Notes: generated from the letters alone by a model not told the origin. A stretch of 64,000 bases of DNA from Diplocarpon mali (GCA_024741835.1 JAENRP010000164.1:1625-65624), one strand, 5' to 3'. Positions 11,917-24,457 are shown, numbered from the stretch's first letter. Numbers and translations: made by a program.

Positions 11917-12313
11917 TCACCATCCCGTTCGGCTTTGGGCGGGAGAGCTTGGGGAAGAGCTACCTAAGTGTTTCAAGGCTACCTCGGCAGCATCCTCTTT
12001 TGCGTTGTTGACATGGTCTCCATCATACCAGAATCGCGCGGATATGTTCTGGCCCTGCACGGTGACCGTGCTGGACCAGGCTGTTCGTCCGCCTGGAGGG
12101 GAGAGTGAATGGTGGTTCTTGCGATCGGGCAAGATTGGGGGAAGCTCACCTCGTCTATCCGACATGATCTGGAATACCGGAGGATGGTAGTTCGCCTCGC
12201 GACACTTCTCTGCTTCGCGTCAGGAAAAAGGCTGTTAGTCCGAACGCAATTGCATTACCCTCGAGTCTCTCTTGCCAGGTTGCAACACCAGGACTATATG
12301 CGGAATAAGACAT
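11917..12313 (-). CDS. Small single-domain double-stranded RNA-binding protein
   Basis: No single frame shows this gene; it appears once two introns are removed. Exons 12259-12313, 12150-12209 and 11917-12092 give 96 residues. Intron 1 (12210-12258) has GTAATG, a CTAAC branch site and CAG. Intron 2 (12093-12149) has GTGAGC and CAG. The spliced protein reads WQERLEEKCREANYHPPVFQ, then SDRRGGRTAWSSTVTVQG, then a WYDGDHVNNAKEDAAEVAL helix. That is the alpha-beta-beta-beta-alpha order of a dsRBD, with the C-terminal A-K-x-x-A-A helix typical of the fold; there is no other domain. Function is unknown; RNA silencing or general dsRNA binding are guesses. The tail after KHLG (SSSPSSPAQ) is disordered, and a further 3' exon cannot be excluded. 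Confidence 0.7.
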
Positions 12314-12988
12314 TGTTATATGGCTTCAGTGAAGAGGGATCGTCGGGAGTGGGTAGGTATATGTGTAGGTATGGATGTATAGTTGGCGATGTGGAGCCAA
12401 ACAGTGGAGTGCGGACTACTATATGGCGTTATTCTCTGCAGGAATGGGTGGCTCGATAGAGTTCTTATAGGTGCGTGAAAATCCCCGAGCAGACCCAACA
12501 GACCAGGTGGTGTGTAGCCGTGAGTGAGGTGGCAGACGAGGGGAAAGAGATGAGGAGAAGCTGCGTTTGCACGTCCGCCTGCAACTGCAACACGGCAGCT
12601 AGGGAGGAATGTTTCGGCAAAATGCATCTGAACCGGTAGAGGAAATGGATTCGAAAGAAGGAACGTCGATCACCCGAATGAACTTAGGGCCGTGTGTGCT
12701 GTCTCCAGCTGTGGCCGAACAAGTTCGTGTACAACCATATCAAATGACCGACGGAACAGATTCAAAAAGATATATCAGGCTAGACACCAAACATCCGGGA
12801 GAGGAAATGCAAAGCCAACAGCGCAAGCCCGGGCGCCCTGCTGCAGCCAGACGGCATCGTCATCAGGCACGACAGTCGGAAAAAGAGGGTCGAATTGGGC
12901 AGGGCAGGGCAGGGCAGATGCGTGAGGGAGTGAGCAGACAAGGAACCGGAGCGGGGGGAGAATTGGAGGGGCTTGGGAGGAGAGGAGA

Positions 12989-13009
12989 GGGGGGTGGGGG
13001 GGGGGGGGT
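12989..13009. repeat. Long G homopolymer tract
   Basis: A near-continuous G run of about 20 bases broken once by T, next to GGGAGGAGAGG-type sequence. It is a likely site of assembly length error. Confidence 0.9.
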
Positions 13010-13920
13010 GAGCTACTACAGTCTGATTTCATATCAAAAAGACCCATAGAGAACAACATGGCAATGCACGCCGTTGCGCACACCAAGTGGGACAAGCCGG
13101 AGGACCAATACCCTCGTCCTCGATAGGGAGAGTGGTTGGAATACAACATCCACGGTGCCGGTGAGACTTGACGTATTCCTTTGGCCTTTTGTTGGGGTGC
13201 GGAATTCCATGCTTGCTTTTCTTGGGGGAAGAGTACGATACGGGATAATAGCCGTACGCTTGGCCATGCTGGGACTCTACAACAACATCGTCTCCATAAT
13301 ATAAAGGCCAAACGGTATGCAGTCGGTTGCCAGGCGAGTCCCTCCGAGCCGTTGGTTGGACAAAATGCGGGAGATGGCAAGGTGCCATCCGGCACTGAGC
13401 CGGGCTTCGATCGAAGGCCTGGGATGGTCGCCGTGCACGTCCTATCATCCAGTCCTCCCCAACTATTGTAGATATCGGGAGGGTAAGGTCTCGATCAAGC
13501 TACACTGCAGGAACGGAAGGGTACATGAGCTTGATACAAGAAATCTGCGTAACTGGGCATGAAGCTCCTTGATTCGAGGGCACAGCCGCGCGAGATCCAT
13601 AACCTGGCGGACGGTGAGAAAGAAGATCTGTACTTGACCGGGCCTTGCCAGTATCAGCCCTGCGAGTTGCAGGTTCATCGCCGTCAAAACTCCTGATCGG
13701 CGTCGCAGGTCCAGATCGTGCCCTGCGCCCTCACCGCTGATGCCAGTCTGTTCGGTCCTGTATCGTGCCGGACAGCCCAACATCTTGAGTATGATGCGCT
13801 GAAAGTTGTGGGCGCTGAAGAAGGAATATGCTGGGGGGCCTGATTGAGTTCAGGTCGGGCCATTCTTGCAGGCATAGCGCATTGCCATGCCGACAGTACA
13901 AGCGAACTGAGGGCGTCCTC

Positions 13921-13952
13921 AGAGAGAGAGAGGGTGTGTGTGTGTGTGTGCG
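13921..13952. repeat. (AG)n(GT)n compound microsatellite
   Basis: Six AG units run directly into about nine GT units. It lies in non-coding sequence. Confidence 0.95.
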
Positions 13953-15310
13953 TTTTAAGAAGAGCATAGGGTAGCTGAGCATAACCCCGTGTTGTTGTTG
14001 GTGGTTGTGAGCCGAATGGCAGAGCTGACGATACTGCTGTTGTCGTCGTCACCCTGGCCTCTCTCGAAGACGTAGAGCGAGGGCAACCTGGAAAATCAGG
14101 GCCCAATGCTTCGACCAGGGCTCAGTCTGGAGCTTCCGAAGCTACAGTTGCAGGCCTTCACACCAGATCCGCGGGTGCGAAGGCTAGCAACAGCAACGGT
14201 GCACAGCTTCCAGGACCATACTGCACACCGCGATACAGCGACGACGAGTCAAGGTAGGAGGGCATCTACTGCGTGGCGACTTCAGAGACAAGTATACCTG
14301 ATACCGGCTTCCTGGTTCTCTCGGCCGCTGCGGGGAGCGACAGCGCATCGCATTGCTGCCCAGCAGAGAAAGGCCCAACCGATACAATACGACAAGACAC
14401 AATACAGCCTTTATATCAAGCCAGACGGTGGAGGAATCGATCCCAAAGTAGGACTGCAGATGCGAAGTCCGTATCCAGGGCTCGCCATCGAATTCGGGCT
14501 CGGAGGCGTTTGTTGTGGGGATTGGGGTCGGGTCGGTGATACTGTGGTAGATGAAGAGGAGGTTGTGACGCTCTTTTGTTCTTGGGACGGCCCTGGTGTG
14601 ATGCGATGTGGTGTGGTGTCCCGCTGTGCTGTTGTGTGTTGCAATCACAACCCTCATGTCTTCTGTCATCTCAATCTTCAAGGTATCTTTACCAGTCCTG
14701 TGCCTGTATCTTCATAAATTTCCCGAAATGTCATGGTCACCGGGGACTCGAGGACTCGAGAATGGGTGTCAAGCTCTCCGAAGCCTGACCCGAAACTCAC
14801 GTGATCGCGTTGTTCCTCTGATTCCGTTCCCTCTCCTTGTTATCCTTCGTCTCGTCACCTTAAATCTACCAGCATGCGACCCATCCGGCCGTCGGGTCTG
14901 ATCTTACTTCCAGCGTGGCGTAAGGAAGAGTAGGTACACGATTCGTGCAAGAGAGAATGTTCACATGTCCGCACGTACCAGAGGAAAACCTCTGTCACTA
15001 CCATTTTCTGCCTTGAACATAGTTTTACATGGGCCGCGTTGGAGTTAGGAGGAAGGCGGTGACAGAGATTACCTTCCACCCTGATATCTTGGTCCTATCG
15101 ATTACTCATTCTTCCACGGGCAGTTCTCGCTTGCGACCCGTACCTCGGTTCCCCAGAACCCTGGGAAATGCCGCTGTTGTCATGTCAGCAACAATACCTC
15201 TCTTGCTAACTTCATGTCTCTATGAAAGCCAACAGATAGAATAGACTTCTTTTCTCCGCGCTCAACTTTCCCCCGATCACTTCTCCTCACCGAAAAAATA
15301 GCCAGTTAAG

Positions 15311-16425
15311 ATGCCTTTCAATACCCAACTCACCCGCGCTCTGGGAATCAAGGGTAAGCCGAACCACCACACATCTCCACAGCTATCAGCATATCCAAGG
15401 ATCTATACTGACATCCTGCTATCAAGCCCCCATAGTACAAGGAGGAATGCAGTGGGTAGGCTACGCTGAGCTTGCCTCCGCCGTATCGAACGCAGGGGGT
15501 CTCGGAATCCTCACAGCCCTCACTCAACCCACACCAGAAGACCTGCGCAAAGAGATCCGTAAATGCAGAACCATGACCTCGAAACCCTTTGGCGTAAACA
15601 TAACACTCCTGCCCTCGATGAATGCCCCAGACTACGGTGCCTACGCTCAAGTGGCCATCGATGAGGGTATCAAGGTGGTCGAGACGGCTGGAAACTCGCC
15701 TGGGCCGGTCATCAAGCAGCTGAAAGCCGTCGGAACCATAATTTTGCACAAGTGCACAACGATCAGACATGCGCAAAGTGCTATCAAGCTCGGTGTTGAT
15801 TTTTTGAGTATTGATGGCTTCGAGTGCGCTGGCCATGTTGGCGAGACTGATATCACAAACTTTATTCTGCTGAGTCGGGCGAGACAATCTCTCGGAGTGC
15901 CGTTCATTGCCTCTGGCGGCTTCGCAGATGGACAGGGTCTTGCTGCTGCCTTGAGTTTGGGTGCTGAGGGTATCAATATGGGAACGCGATTCATGTGTAC
16001 CATCGAGGCACCGATTCATGTGAAGATCAAGGAGGAGATTGTGAAGGCAGACGAGACAGATACGGAACTTGTCTTGAGAAGGTGGAAGAACACCAGTCGC
16101 TTGTACAAGAACAAGGTTAGCCAAGCGGCGACGAAGATCGAGCGAGAGAGTACCACGGGCAAGTTTGAAGAGGTTGCCGAGTATGTAAGCGGGAAGCGGG
16201 GACGACAGGTATTCCTCAATGGGGATCCAGACTATGGTGTAAGTGTAACTTGCCACCCACAGGACATTGACGTTGATATGTATACAGGTCTGGACTGCCG
16301 GTCAAGTCATCGGCCTCATTCACGACATTCCTTCTTGCGATGAGCTAGTAAAGAGGATTGAGCGCGAGGCCGAAGAGACTTTGAACAAAGCGTCTGCACT
16401 TATCGTGCCCACTAGCAAGCTGTAA
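15311..16425 (+). CDS. Nitronate monooxygenase (2-nitropropane dioxygenase family)
   Basis: Three exons (15311-15353, 15427-16238, 16288-16425) encode 330 residues. Intron 1 has GTAAGC/AAG and intron 2 (49 nt) has GTAAGT with TACAG. The protein is an FMN-dependent TIM barrel that oxidises alkyl nitronates such as propionate 3-nitronate to the carbonyl compound and nitrite. Visible family marks are the N-terminal PIVQGGMQWVGYAELASAVS strand-loop, GGLGILTAL, the FECAGHVGE segment carrying the usual active-site histidine, the phosphate-binding IASGGFADGQGLAAALSLGA and GTRFMCTIEA. The length is typical for the family. I chose the ATG at 15311 because MPFNTQLTRALGIKAPIVQ is the canonical start of this family once intron 1 is removed. 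No targeting peptide is apparent, so a cytosolic site is inferred. Confidence 0.95.
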
Positions 16426-17300
16426 TCATATATTAGGCAATTGATGAGTCGATTTTATCAGCAGTTCAGTAGCTTTTCAATATCATGTTTGGATGATGCT
16501 TTATAAAACACAAAGGTATTCGTTTCTTCCCTACACGAGCTCTCGATCCCCATAAGCCTGTTGTGGGGAAGTCGCCTGTCTTCCCAACAATTGAGCAGCC
16601 ACCAAGAAAAATCCAGGTACGGCAGTAAGTTAAGGAGGCTGCAGATCCGTGCCAACGAGACCGATGTGCGGGAATCCTGGAGAAATTTCTCGCGGGGCAA
16701 AGCAACAGTGCCGAGATCTCTCGTTAATCAGGGGATGATAGAAAAGTACAAGCCCGAAGACTAATCGTCAGAGAAGATTGTGAATCGGGTCGAGGGACCT
16801 TTGTCGTACGGAAACATCGTGACAGGAATCTCCACATGTAGCGCGTGATGTTCAGGTAATGATTATTTTGCAATGTTTTTGTTGTATTGATTCCGTCTCT
16901 AAATACGCTATCAACAGCAGAAAACGGGTCGCCTAGACAGACCTGTGGCAAGAAGCCCAAGCCAAATCAAATTCCATCCCATCTTCGCCGAGAATAATAA
17001 CAGAGACCTTAAGAAATATTTGTGTGCTCATGCCGGTCTCCGAAGAATCGGCAAGCATCTTCTATCAGTACATATCGAAGTACCCATCAGCCCTGATGGA
17101 CTTCTCAATAATAAGAAAAATTTGTAGAGCCAGCCGCAACTAGAGACAGAGAAGCCGAATAGAGAGATTGTGTCACGAGACACGGAGCCTGAAACTTTTC
17201 AGGCGGGTCCCCATGCTGCTGCAGATTGACAACACCAGAGGAAATGCATGATAAGGGGGAATCTTTAGAGAAAATTATGAACGCCGAAGAGAGTGGGCAA
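16426..17300. other. Convergent 3' region between nitronate monooxygenase and PAB1
   Basis: This 875-bp AT-richer gap takes the 3' ends of two convergent genes. Open frames are all short, and I see no RNA gene. Confidence 0.6.
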
Positions 17301-19706
17301 TTAAGCCTTCTCCTCGGACTTCTCCTCCTTCGCGTCTCCACTCTCAGCTTCGCCTTCACCCTTGTTATTCTTGACGTACTCATCGTAAACGGTAAGAGCC
17401 TCGTCAACCTTAGCCCGAAGAGCACTGTCATCCTCAATGCTGCAATAGCATTAGTAAATATTCGATTGATGAGCGAGAAAAGCTTACAGGTTGACCAGCT
17501 CCTGGTTCTCCATCTCCAAAAGCATACCAGTAATCTTACCAGCAAGGTCAGGTTGGAGGACTTGGATTTTAGGGAAGAGGGCTTCTCCAAGAAGTTGCTT
17601 TTGTTGAGTAGGTGCGACAGCGGATAATTGTTGAGCAAGAGCACCACCGACTAATTCAGGGCCACCGAGAGGCAAGCCGGGAATCTGGGGAGGCATGCCC
17701 CGACCAGCTTGGGGCGGGAAGCCGCCTGGGTATTGACCTGGACGAACGCCTTGCGCACCCTGCGCACCACGTCCACTTTGAGGACCACCTTGTCGAGCAC
17801 CTTGAGGGAAAGCACCGAAAGACTGAGGTTGCATACCGGCCAAGTTGGGAGGCATGCCTGGGAGACCCTGAGCTGGGCCACGAGCACCAGGTCCACCACG
17901 GCCACCAGCGAGAGCAGCAGCTTGTTGGGCTTGTTGCATGGCCGCAAGGAATTGTGGGTTACCCTGTTGAGCGTACGGGGCACCTTGAGGGAATTGGCCT
18001 GGCAGACCATACATGTTCGGAGGCAGTTGCTGAGAACCTGGACCACCACGACCACCTTGAGGAGGGAATCCAGCTGGGTACTGACCTGGACGGCCACCCT
18101 GAGCACCTGGAAGCGGGATGCCGGCCTGAGGAGGGAATGCCATACCACGTCCGGCTTGGGGAATGAAGCCAGGTTGTTGGCCAGGTGGGTAAAACATTGG
18201 GGTTTGCATATATTGCTGGGGCATACCGGCAGCCGCAGCAGCTTGTTGCATGCGGATCTGGTTACGTGCTTGGATACTAGCCTCGAGCTGATTCTTGCGA
18301 ACATCCTTGCGCTGAGCAAGAGCAACGTACAGTGGTTTGTTGTTGACCATACGTTGGTTCATATCAGTGACAGCCTTGGTAGCTTCCTCAGGGTTGTTGA
18401 AGCATACAAACCCAAATCCCTTGCTCTTGCCAAGGGTGCGCTTCTCGGACTTGGCGGGCTTCTCCTCGGAAGTTTCAGCCTCGGCGTCGGCTTCCTTGGT
18501 GTTCTCCTTATTCTTCTCGGCTTCTTTCTTCTCCTTCTCTTCAGCCTCAGCAGTCTCAGCGGGGGTGTCACGCATGACTTTTGCAGAAGTGATGGAACCA
18601 AAGGGGGTGAAAAGCTCGCGGAGCTTGTCATCGTCAACGTCATCGTCAAGGTTCTTGACATAAAGATTGACACCTTGGTACTTTGATGCCTTTTCGATGC
18701 GTGCAGCCTCGTACGACTTACGAAGCTCTTCTTCACGCTCGTGCTTTTTCTGAGCACGACCGACATAGAGATCTTGGCCCTTGAAATCCTTTCCGTTTAA
18801 ATCATCAACAGCCTTCGCAGCATGCTCATGATTGATGAAGTTGACAAAACCAAATCCACGGCTCTTATTGTTCTCCTGGTCACGGGCGAGCGAGGCAGAG
18901 GTTACATCTCCGAACTTCTCAAACAGCTCACGGAACTCCTCGTCGGTGACATCGACAGGGATGTTCTTGACGTAGATGTTAGTGAAGTTGGCCTTCATCT
19001 CCTCGAACTTGCTTTGACGGTCTTTCTTTGGAATATGGTGGCCAACAAAGACCTTCTTCTCGTTCAAAAGCATACCATTGACGTGCTTGATGGCCTGGCT
19101 GGCAGCTTCATCAGTCTCGTAATGAACGAAACCATAACCCTTGGAGGCCCCAGTCTCATCTTGAGCGACCTTGCAGCTAAGAATGTTTCCAAACGCAGCA
19201 AAAGTATCGTGGAGAGCCTTATTGTCGATGGCAGTATCCAAGTTCTTGATGAAGACGTTGCCCTGGCCTGTCTTTCGGAGGGCAGGGTCGCGTTGAGACC
19301 ACATGATACGGCATGGGCGGCCTTTGATGAGCGTGTAGTTCAGCTCCTCCAAAGCCTTCTCACCATCGATGGTGGTGTTGTAATTGACATATGCATAACC
19401 AAGGGACCGACGGGTGACGGCATCGCGGCAGACACGGATGGAAGCTACGGAGCCAATCTGGGAGAAGAGCTCGAAAAGCATAGCCTCGGTGACGGATGGA
19501 TCTAGCTCACCAACATAGAGGGAGGCAGAGGCTTGTGGGTGAGGAGTGGCAGGAGTTGGTCCAGCGGTATCAGGATCCTCGGAAACCGCGTTGGTAACAT
19601 CGGTATCGAGGCCAGGAGCGCCGTTTGCATCCCCGCCGTTCAAGGAAGCATTATTGAGGTCCGAAGCGAGCTGATCGACAGCAGCATTAGCGGTAGCGGC
19701 AGACAT
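17301..19706 (-). CDS. PAB1: Polyadenylate-binding protein, cytoplasmic and nuclear
   Basis: Two exons (17488-19706 and 17301-17439) encode 785 residues. The 48-nt intron (GTAAGC/CAG) lies within the C-terminal domain. Four RRMs follow a short acidic N-terminus: RRM1 from [11 protein letters not shown] (about 61), RRM2 from [14 protein letters not shown]3 from [11 protein letters not shown] and RRM4 from [11 protein letters not shown], each with an RNP1-like [GS].[GS]FGFV or GYAYV strand. RRM4 carries an acidic, Lys/Glu-rich insertion of about 45 residues between its second and third strands, a feature of filamentous fungal PABPs. A Pro/Gly/Gln-rich linker leads to an MLLE domain with [23 protein letters not shown] and, in exon 2, the end of that helix bundle. 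The protein coats poly(A) tails, bridges to eIF4G and controls deadenylation. A splice acceptor lies just before the ATG, so a 5'-leader intron (19708-19822) is likely. Confidence 0.98.
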
Positions 19707-20200
19707 CCTGTGTAAATACTAGACTGACGCACAGTTAGCCTAGAGAATGATAGTAGGGGAACGCTATATAAGCAGTGAGAAAGAGATGTCGCGACTGCCC
19801 GACAAAGAGAAATGCGTCTCACCTACTACGTTGGGGTGTCTTTCAATTGAAGGTGGGATACGATCTGTATTTCCTTTGATGGAGCTGTATAGAACGATTT
19901 GGACAATTTGCGAAGATCGAGGAAACGTCTCTGCACAAAATCGCAGGTTGGAAGGAAGGTTGAGTCGAGGAGATCGGGAGGGTCGATCGTGGAGGTCGTG
20001 AGGTTGAATTTTTTTGGGGGTGTTTTCAAGTTTTTTTGTGCCTCTAGGAGAGATTTTTTGTGGGAAAGAGGCGAAAACGAAAAAGCACGAGGAATCGTAC
20101 TTGGTCCGCAGTCGTGAGATTGTGTTGGAGTTGAGTTGCGGAGGAAGAATTCGGGATAGTGCCCTGAGACGGACATACATAATTTTGAGCTGTGGGCCGC
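19707..20200 (-). promoter_or_regulatory. Probable PAB1 5' leader with oligo(A) tracts and a candidate leader intron
   Basis: Read on the minus strand, ACAG sits one base before the PAB1 start codon and is preceded by a CTAAC-like branch site. A matching GTGAGA donor at 19817-19822 would make a 115-nt leader intron. Further upstream the transcript-sense strand carries three A tracts, of six or seven A, at 20009-20015, 20031-20037 and 20054-20059. PABP mRNAs in animals are known to be autoregulated through A-rich leader elements. That this works the same way here is inference; the transcription start is not known from sequence. Confidence 0.45.
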
Positions 20201-20789
20201 CATTACTCCAACCAGACTAGCGACTAGCGTACCTGCAACAGCTACTGTATTCTGTTATCACGTGATGGAAGTCAAGCCACAGCCCACCTGTAGACATTAC
20301 CTACGGCGACTCCAAGGATGTATAGATGAGACGATGGGACAGTGAACGGCTCTGCATGGATTGTTGGAATAGCCTACCATTCTGAAGACCTGAGCTGCAG
20401 TTCTGCAGTTATCCCGCAGCTTGTAATTTAATGACATACTTACCAACTGCCATATTCCCAGCGCCTGGCAAGGCTTGAGCAGCACGTCCTTGACGTCGGA
20501 AGGCTGAGGTGTGGCCCACCCGAGCTCTGGACTATTTAGCAGCCGAAGCACATGGTCCGCAACACAAGACTGACCAGGCTGCGCAATCACAGAACCTCGT
20601 CAAAGCCCTTCATTCACGCCGCGTAGTCTCCGATCGCAGAATAGACAGTCAGGTAGCTTCGTCTAGGAGAAGGAAGGAAGAAAGCTGTGCTGGCCTGCAC
20701 GCACGTCCGCTATCTGCGGCATGCATCTTCGGTCATAAACCAACGCTCACGACGGCGGCAAAAACAAACAGCGAAGGAAACTATCCGAC
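20201..20789. other. Divergent promoter space between PAB1 and HUL5
   Basis: This segment lies upstream of both genes. A CACGTG core occurs near 20261 in GTTATCACGTGATGG. Open frames overlapping the HUL5 start are in other frames and are shadows. Confidence 0.5.
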
Positions 20790-23700
20790 ATGTTCCAAAC
20801 TTTCTCGGGCACTTCTCGCCGGCCTCGTCAAGTCAATCTCTCTGGCCAAAATACGAATCCCTTTGCACCAAGCTCGAGGGCTTCCACAGCGCCTGGCACT
20901 CAGAAGACCGTTGCACAAGCCCAACAGGAAAGATTACAGCGACAGCAAGAAAGAGATCGCTTGAACGCCTCCAAGAGGATACAGCGCATATGGCGGGGGC
21001 ATAGAGCTAGAGAACTTCTGGCAGATTCGCGACGGAAGACCTGGGATGAGCTGGCTACAAAAGGCGGCCTGGCTGCACAATCGAGGTTGATCCAACAGTT
21101 GCAGCTTATGGTAGTGTTCTTCAGTCCGCTGAGAAGAGACGATCTTGACAGACTCTCAGCTCTGAGCTTGGGAATATCTACATTTGGTTACGACGCCATG
21201 CTATCATGTTCTGAGATTCAACCTCAGCTAGTCCGACTCGCGAATGCTGCTCTGGAGGGCCTACAGCTGTATGTACATTTCCGTGCCAGAATTGAAAACT
21301 CAGATCTTCCGAACTCCCGTGGGATTTTACTGACTCCAGCAGATCTGAAGCCGAACTGAAATCTAGGTTGTTACAACTGCTAGTGTCAATTATCGACCGC
21401 CGGCCAGACGTGTTTCCCAAGATATCTCGACGCTATTACACTTTCCTCTCCGAATTAGTTTCGACTGGTAAATCTGTGGAAGTTGGCGCAGATCTAGTAG
21501 TTGTTGCTATTAGAATACCCTTGATAGAGCATATCGACCTGAACAATAGCAGTAAGACATGTCTGGAATATTGCTGGGTGTTTTATGCTGATCCTTGGTT
21601 AGATGAGATAGTCCTCAATGCTCACGCAGCATTCTCTCTATACTTTTTAACAACACCCGGATTGGAAAACTTCCTCGGGGGGCTAGATGGATTAGCAGCT
21701 GTTGTGAATGTGGCACTTTTATCGTCAGCATTAGCTCGAGAGCTTTCATCGAAATCCGTCGATCACATACACGATGAGCATGATCTATGGCTGCTCGCTC
21801 ATTTCATTGCCCTTCACCGGCTTCAGCGCCGAAGCTCTCAGGAGCCCGAGTTTTTGAGAGCGTTATCTCTACAACTGTCTCGCTCATCTGGCGATATCAT
21901 CGGTCGGATTGATGCTCACGATCCAGAGGTCCTTCAAGAAATCCACGATGACACAGAAGCTGATGAGGCCATATTGCCTCCTTTGCCTGCGTTCATAAAG
22001 AATGAGCTTCTCTCATTAGTTAACGAAGAAAGTATCACTGGGTTGCTGGCCAAGTTTAATGTCGACTACGTCAAAGCATCTGTTGCAGGAGAGGAAGACG
22101 CCAGCTTGCTTGCGAGCTATGCTCTAACGCTTTTGCGAATCTTCCCCCAAAGAGGGGATGATATCCGACTCTGGCTCTATCTAGGGTCTATGAAAACTTC
22201 GGCCGGCTCTGAAATTCCGGCTTTGAAGTTCTTCTGGCAATCCATGAGCTTGACCAACACCTTCTCTGTCATCAGAGCCGATTCTAAAGGCGCGTTGTCA
22301 TTACTTCGATCCCAGATTGAGCGTCAAACTGTTTCAAGTGATGCTGGCAGAGACAGAGAGTGGCGGACGATACTTCTATTCCTGGAACTCTACACCTTCG
22401 TCCTGAGATTTACAGATGATGAGGAATTCTTAAGTGGAAATACACCAGCTTTTGAACAGGCGGAGGAACAGGTTTCTCGTATCCGTCAAAGTGCTCTACC
22501 TATAGAAGACGTTAAGCGACTCACAATATTCTTGAAGAATCTCGCTTTCACAATGTACTACAATGCAGGCGAACTGTCCGATGATAGCCAGCCTACCTCC
22601 GAAGGTGGAATCGGGAACTACTTCGGTGCGAATACCGCAACGTCGAGGTTCCAATCATCCGAGCCCGAAGTGGCTGCCAAAACAATCGCACGAAGGCCAT
22701 TTGCTGGTGTCGCTGGTATGGATTTCGACTATGTGAGGACCATAGTCGCAGGTGTGATGCGCATGCTTTATGAGCGGGACTCCAGACGACGCTTCTTATC
22801 AAAGGATCACTGGCTGATGACGTCTCGGTTCGATATGGAGGGGTTCATTCCCGCCGTTGTTATGGAAGAGGAAAGGCAACATCAAGTTAGAGAAGAGGGA
22901 GAGGGAGAAGAGGATTCTGACGACTTGCAGCGATTTGAAATTGAACGCAGGCAATATACGACGCTTGTTGGTATGTCAAGACCTCGGCGTGCTCAACAAC
23001 TTGAGACACTGAGAAGACAACAACAAAAAGCCGCTCGTCAAAAAGTCTTGGCTGCAGTGGGACCAAGATTAGAAGTGCTACAAAATATGCCTTTTGTCAT
23101 TCCATTTGAGACTCGGGTCCAGATTTTCCGGCAATTTGTTCTTCTCGATCAGACTCGAAGACGAGGTGGCAACGTTGACCCAGACATATGGCGAATGACC
23201 ATTATCCAGCAGGCCCAAATGATGCCCGGGCATGGGAGGACATCCGGCCATGACCTACTCGGACGGCATCACGCGAAGATTAGAAGAAACCAGGTCTTCG
23301 AGGATGCTTACGAGCAGTTCTATGATCTCGGTGTGGGATTGAAGGAGCCCATTCAGATTACCTTTGTCGATCAATTTGACACGATCGAGGCTGGTATTGA
23401 CGGCGGAGGTGTGACGAAGGAATTTCTCACAAGTATTACCAACGAGGCTTTCTTGTCGGAAAAGACTCTTCCTCGCCTGTTTATTGTCAACGACCAGAAT
23501 CTCTTGTATCCAAATCCAGCCACCTTGGATGAGCGAAAACACATACTGAAAGCCGCAGGCATAAGTGAATCTTCCACAGATTGGAAGGAGGGCATCAACG
23601 ACCTACTGAAGCATTATGAGTTTCTTGGCCGGGTCGTAGGCAAATGCTTGTACGAGGGGATTCTTATTGACATAGGATTTGCCGGATTTTTTCTTCTGAA

Positions 23701-24457
23701 GTGGGCTACCTCAGGCTCGGAATCGGGATATCGTGCAAATATCAACGACCTACGAGATCTCGACGAAAGTCTGTACCAAGGTCTCTTGAAGCTCAAGAAC
23801 TACCCAGGAAACGTAGAGGACTTCTCTCTGGACTTCACCATCACCGATAAAATATCCTCGAGCGGTGAGAGCGACAAAACAATCACTAAGGAACTCATGC
23901 CAAACGGCTCCAACATCCCCGTCACAGACAAGAACAGACCTGTGTATGTTTCATACGTAGCACGCCATCGACTACAGGTTCAGCCCTTTCGCCAAACCCA
24001 AGCTTTCCTCAAAGGTCTCAGCGAAATAATTAACCCCACATGGCTCTCCATGTTCAACCAATCCGAGCTGCAAACTCTGATCGGTGGGGACTCGTCCGAA
24101 GTAAACGTCGAAGACCTGCGGCGCAATACGTCTTACGGTGGCGTCTACCAGATCGGTGATGATGGCGAGGAACATGGTACCATCAAGCTTTTTTGGAAAG
24201 TCCTGAAAGAACTTGACGACGCGGACCGTAGGAAGGTGCTGAAATACGTCACGTCAACGCCGCGAGCCCCACTCCTCGGCTTTTCGCAGCTGAATCCGCG
24301 CTTCATGATTCGCGATGCGGGAGGCGACGAAGAGAGGCTGCCTAGTACGAGTACGTGCGTGAACTTGCTGAAGCTACCGCGATACTCTTCAGAAGTTACA
24401 CTAAGGTCGAAATTGCTTTACGCGGTTAATTCGGGGGCTGGGTTCGATCTCAGTTGA
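20790..24457 (+). CDS. HUL5: HECT-type E3 ubiquitin ligase, HUL5/UBE3C family
   Basis: Two exons (20790-21268 and 21343-24457) encode 1197 residues. The 74-nt intron has GTATGT, an ACTGAC branch site and CAG. The N-terminus opens MFQTFSGTSRRPRQVNLSG, the usual start of this family, and carries an IQ motif at residues 61-77 (SKRIQRIWRGHRARELL). A long helical region follows. The C-terminal HECT domain starts near residue 800 and includes RNQVFEDAYEQFYDL, GIDGGGVTKEFL, FLGRVVGKCLYEGILID and the catalytic segment STSTCVNLLKLP, with the thioester cysteine at about residue 1165. Members extend ubiquitin chains on proteasome-bound substrates and on misfolded cytosolic proteins after heat stress. 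Everything needed for catalysis is present. Confidence 0.96.

Larger units (their letters stand above)
12314..15310. other. 3-kb region without a supportable gene
   Basis: It contains a long G run at 12989-13009 and a purine/GT microsatellite at 13921-13952. Open frames of up to about 200 codons (for example 14106-14717 on the plus strand and 12775-13395 on the minus strand) are low in complexity and match nothing I know. The last few hundred bases are the promoter of the nitronate monooxygenase gene and include a CACGTG core near 14800. Confidence 0.5.

Noticed and set aside
14106..14717. 203-codon plus-strand frame upstream of nitronate monooxygenase
   Set aside because: No recognisable motif and irregular composition; not linked to the neighbouring gene by splicing.
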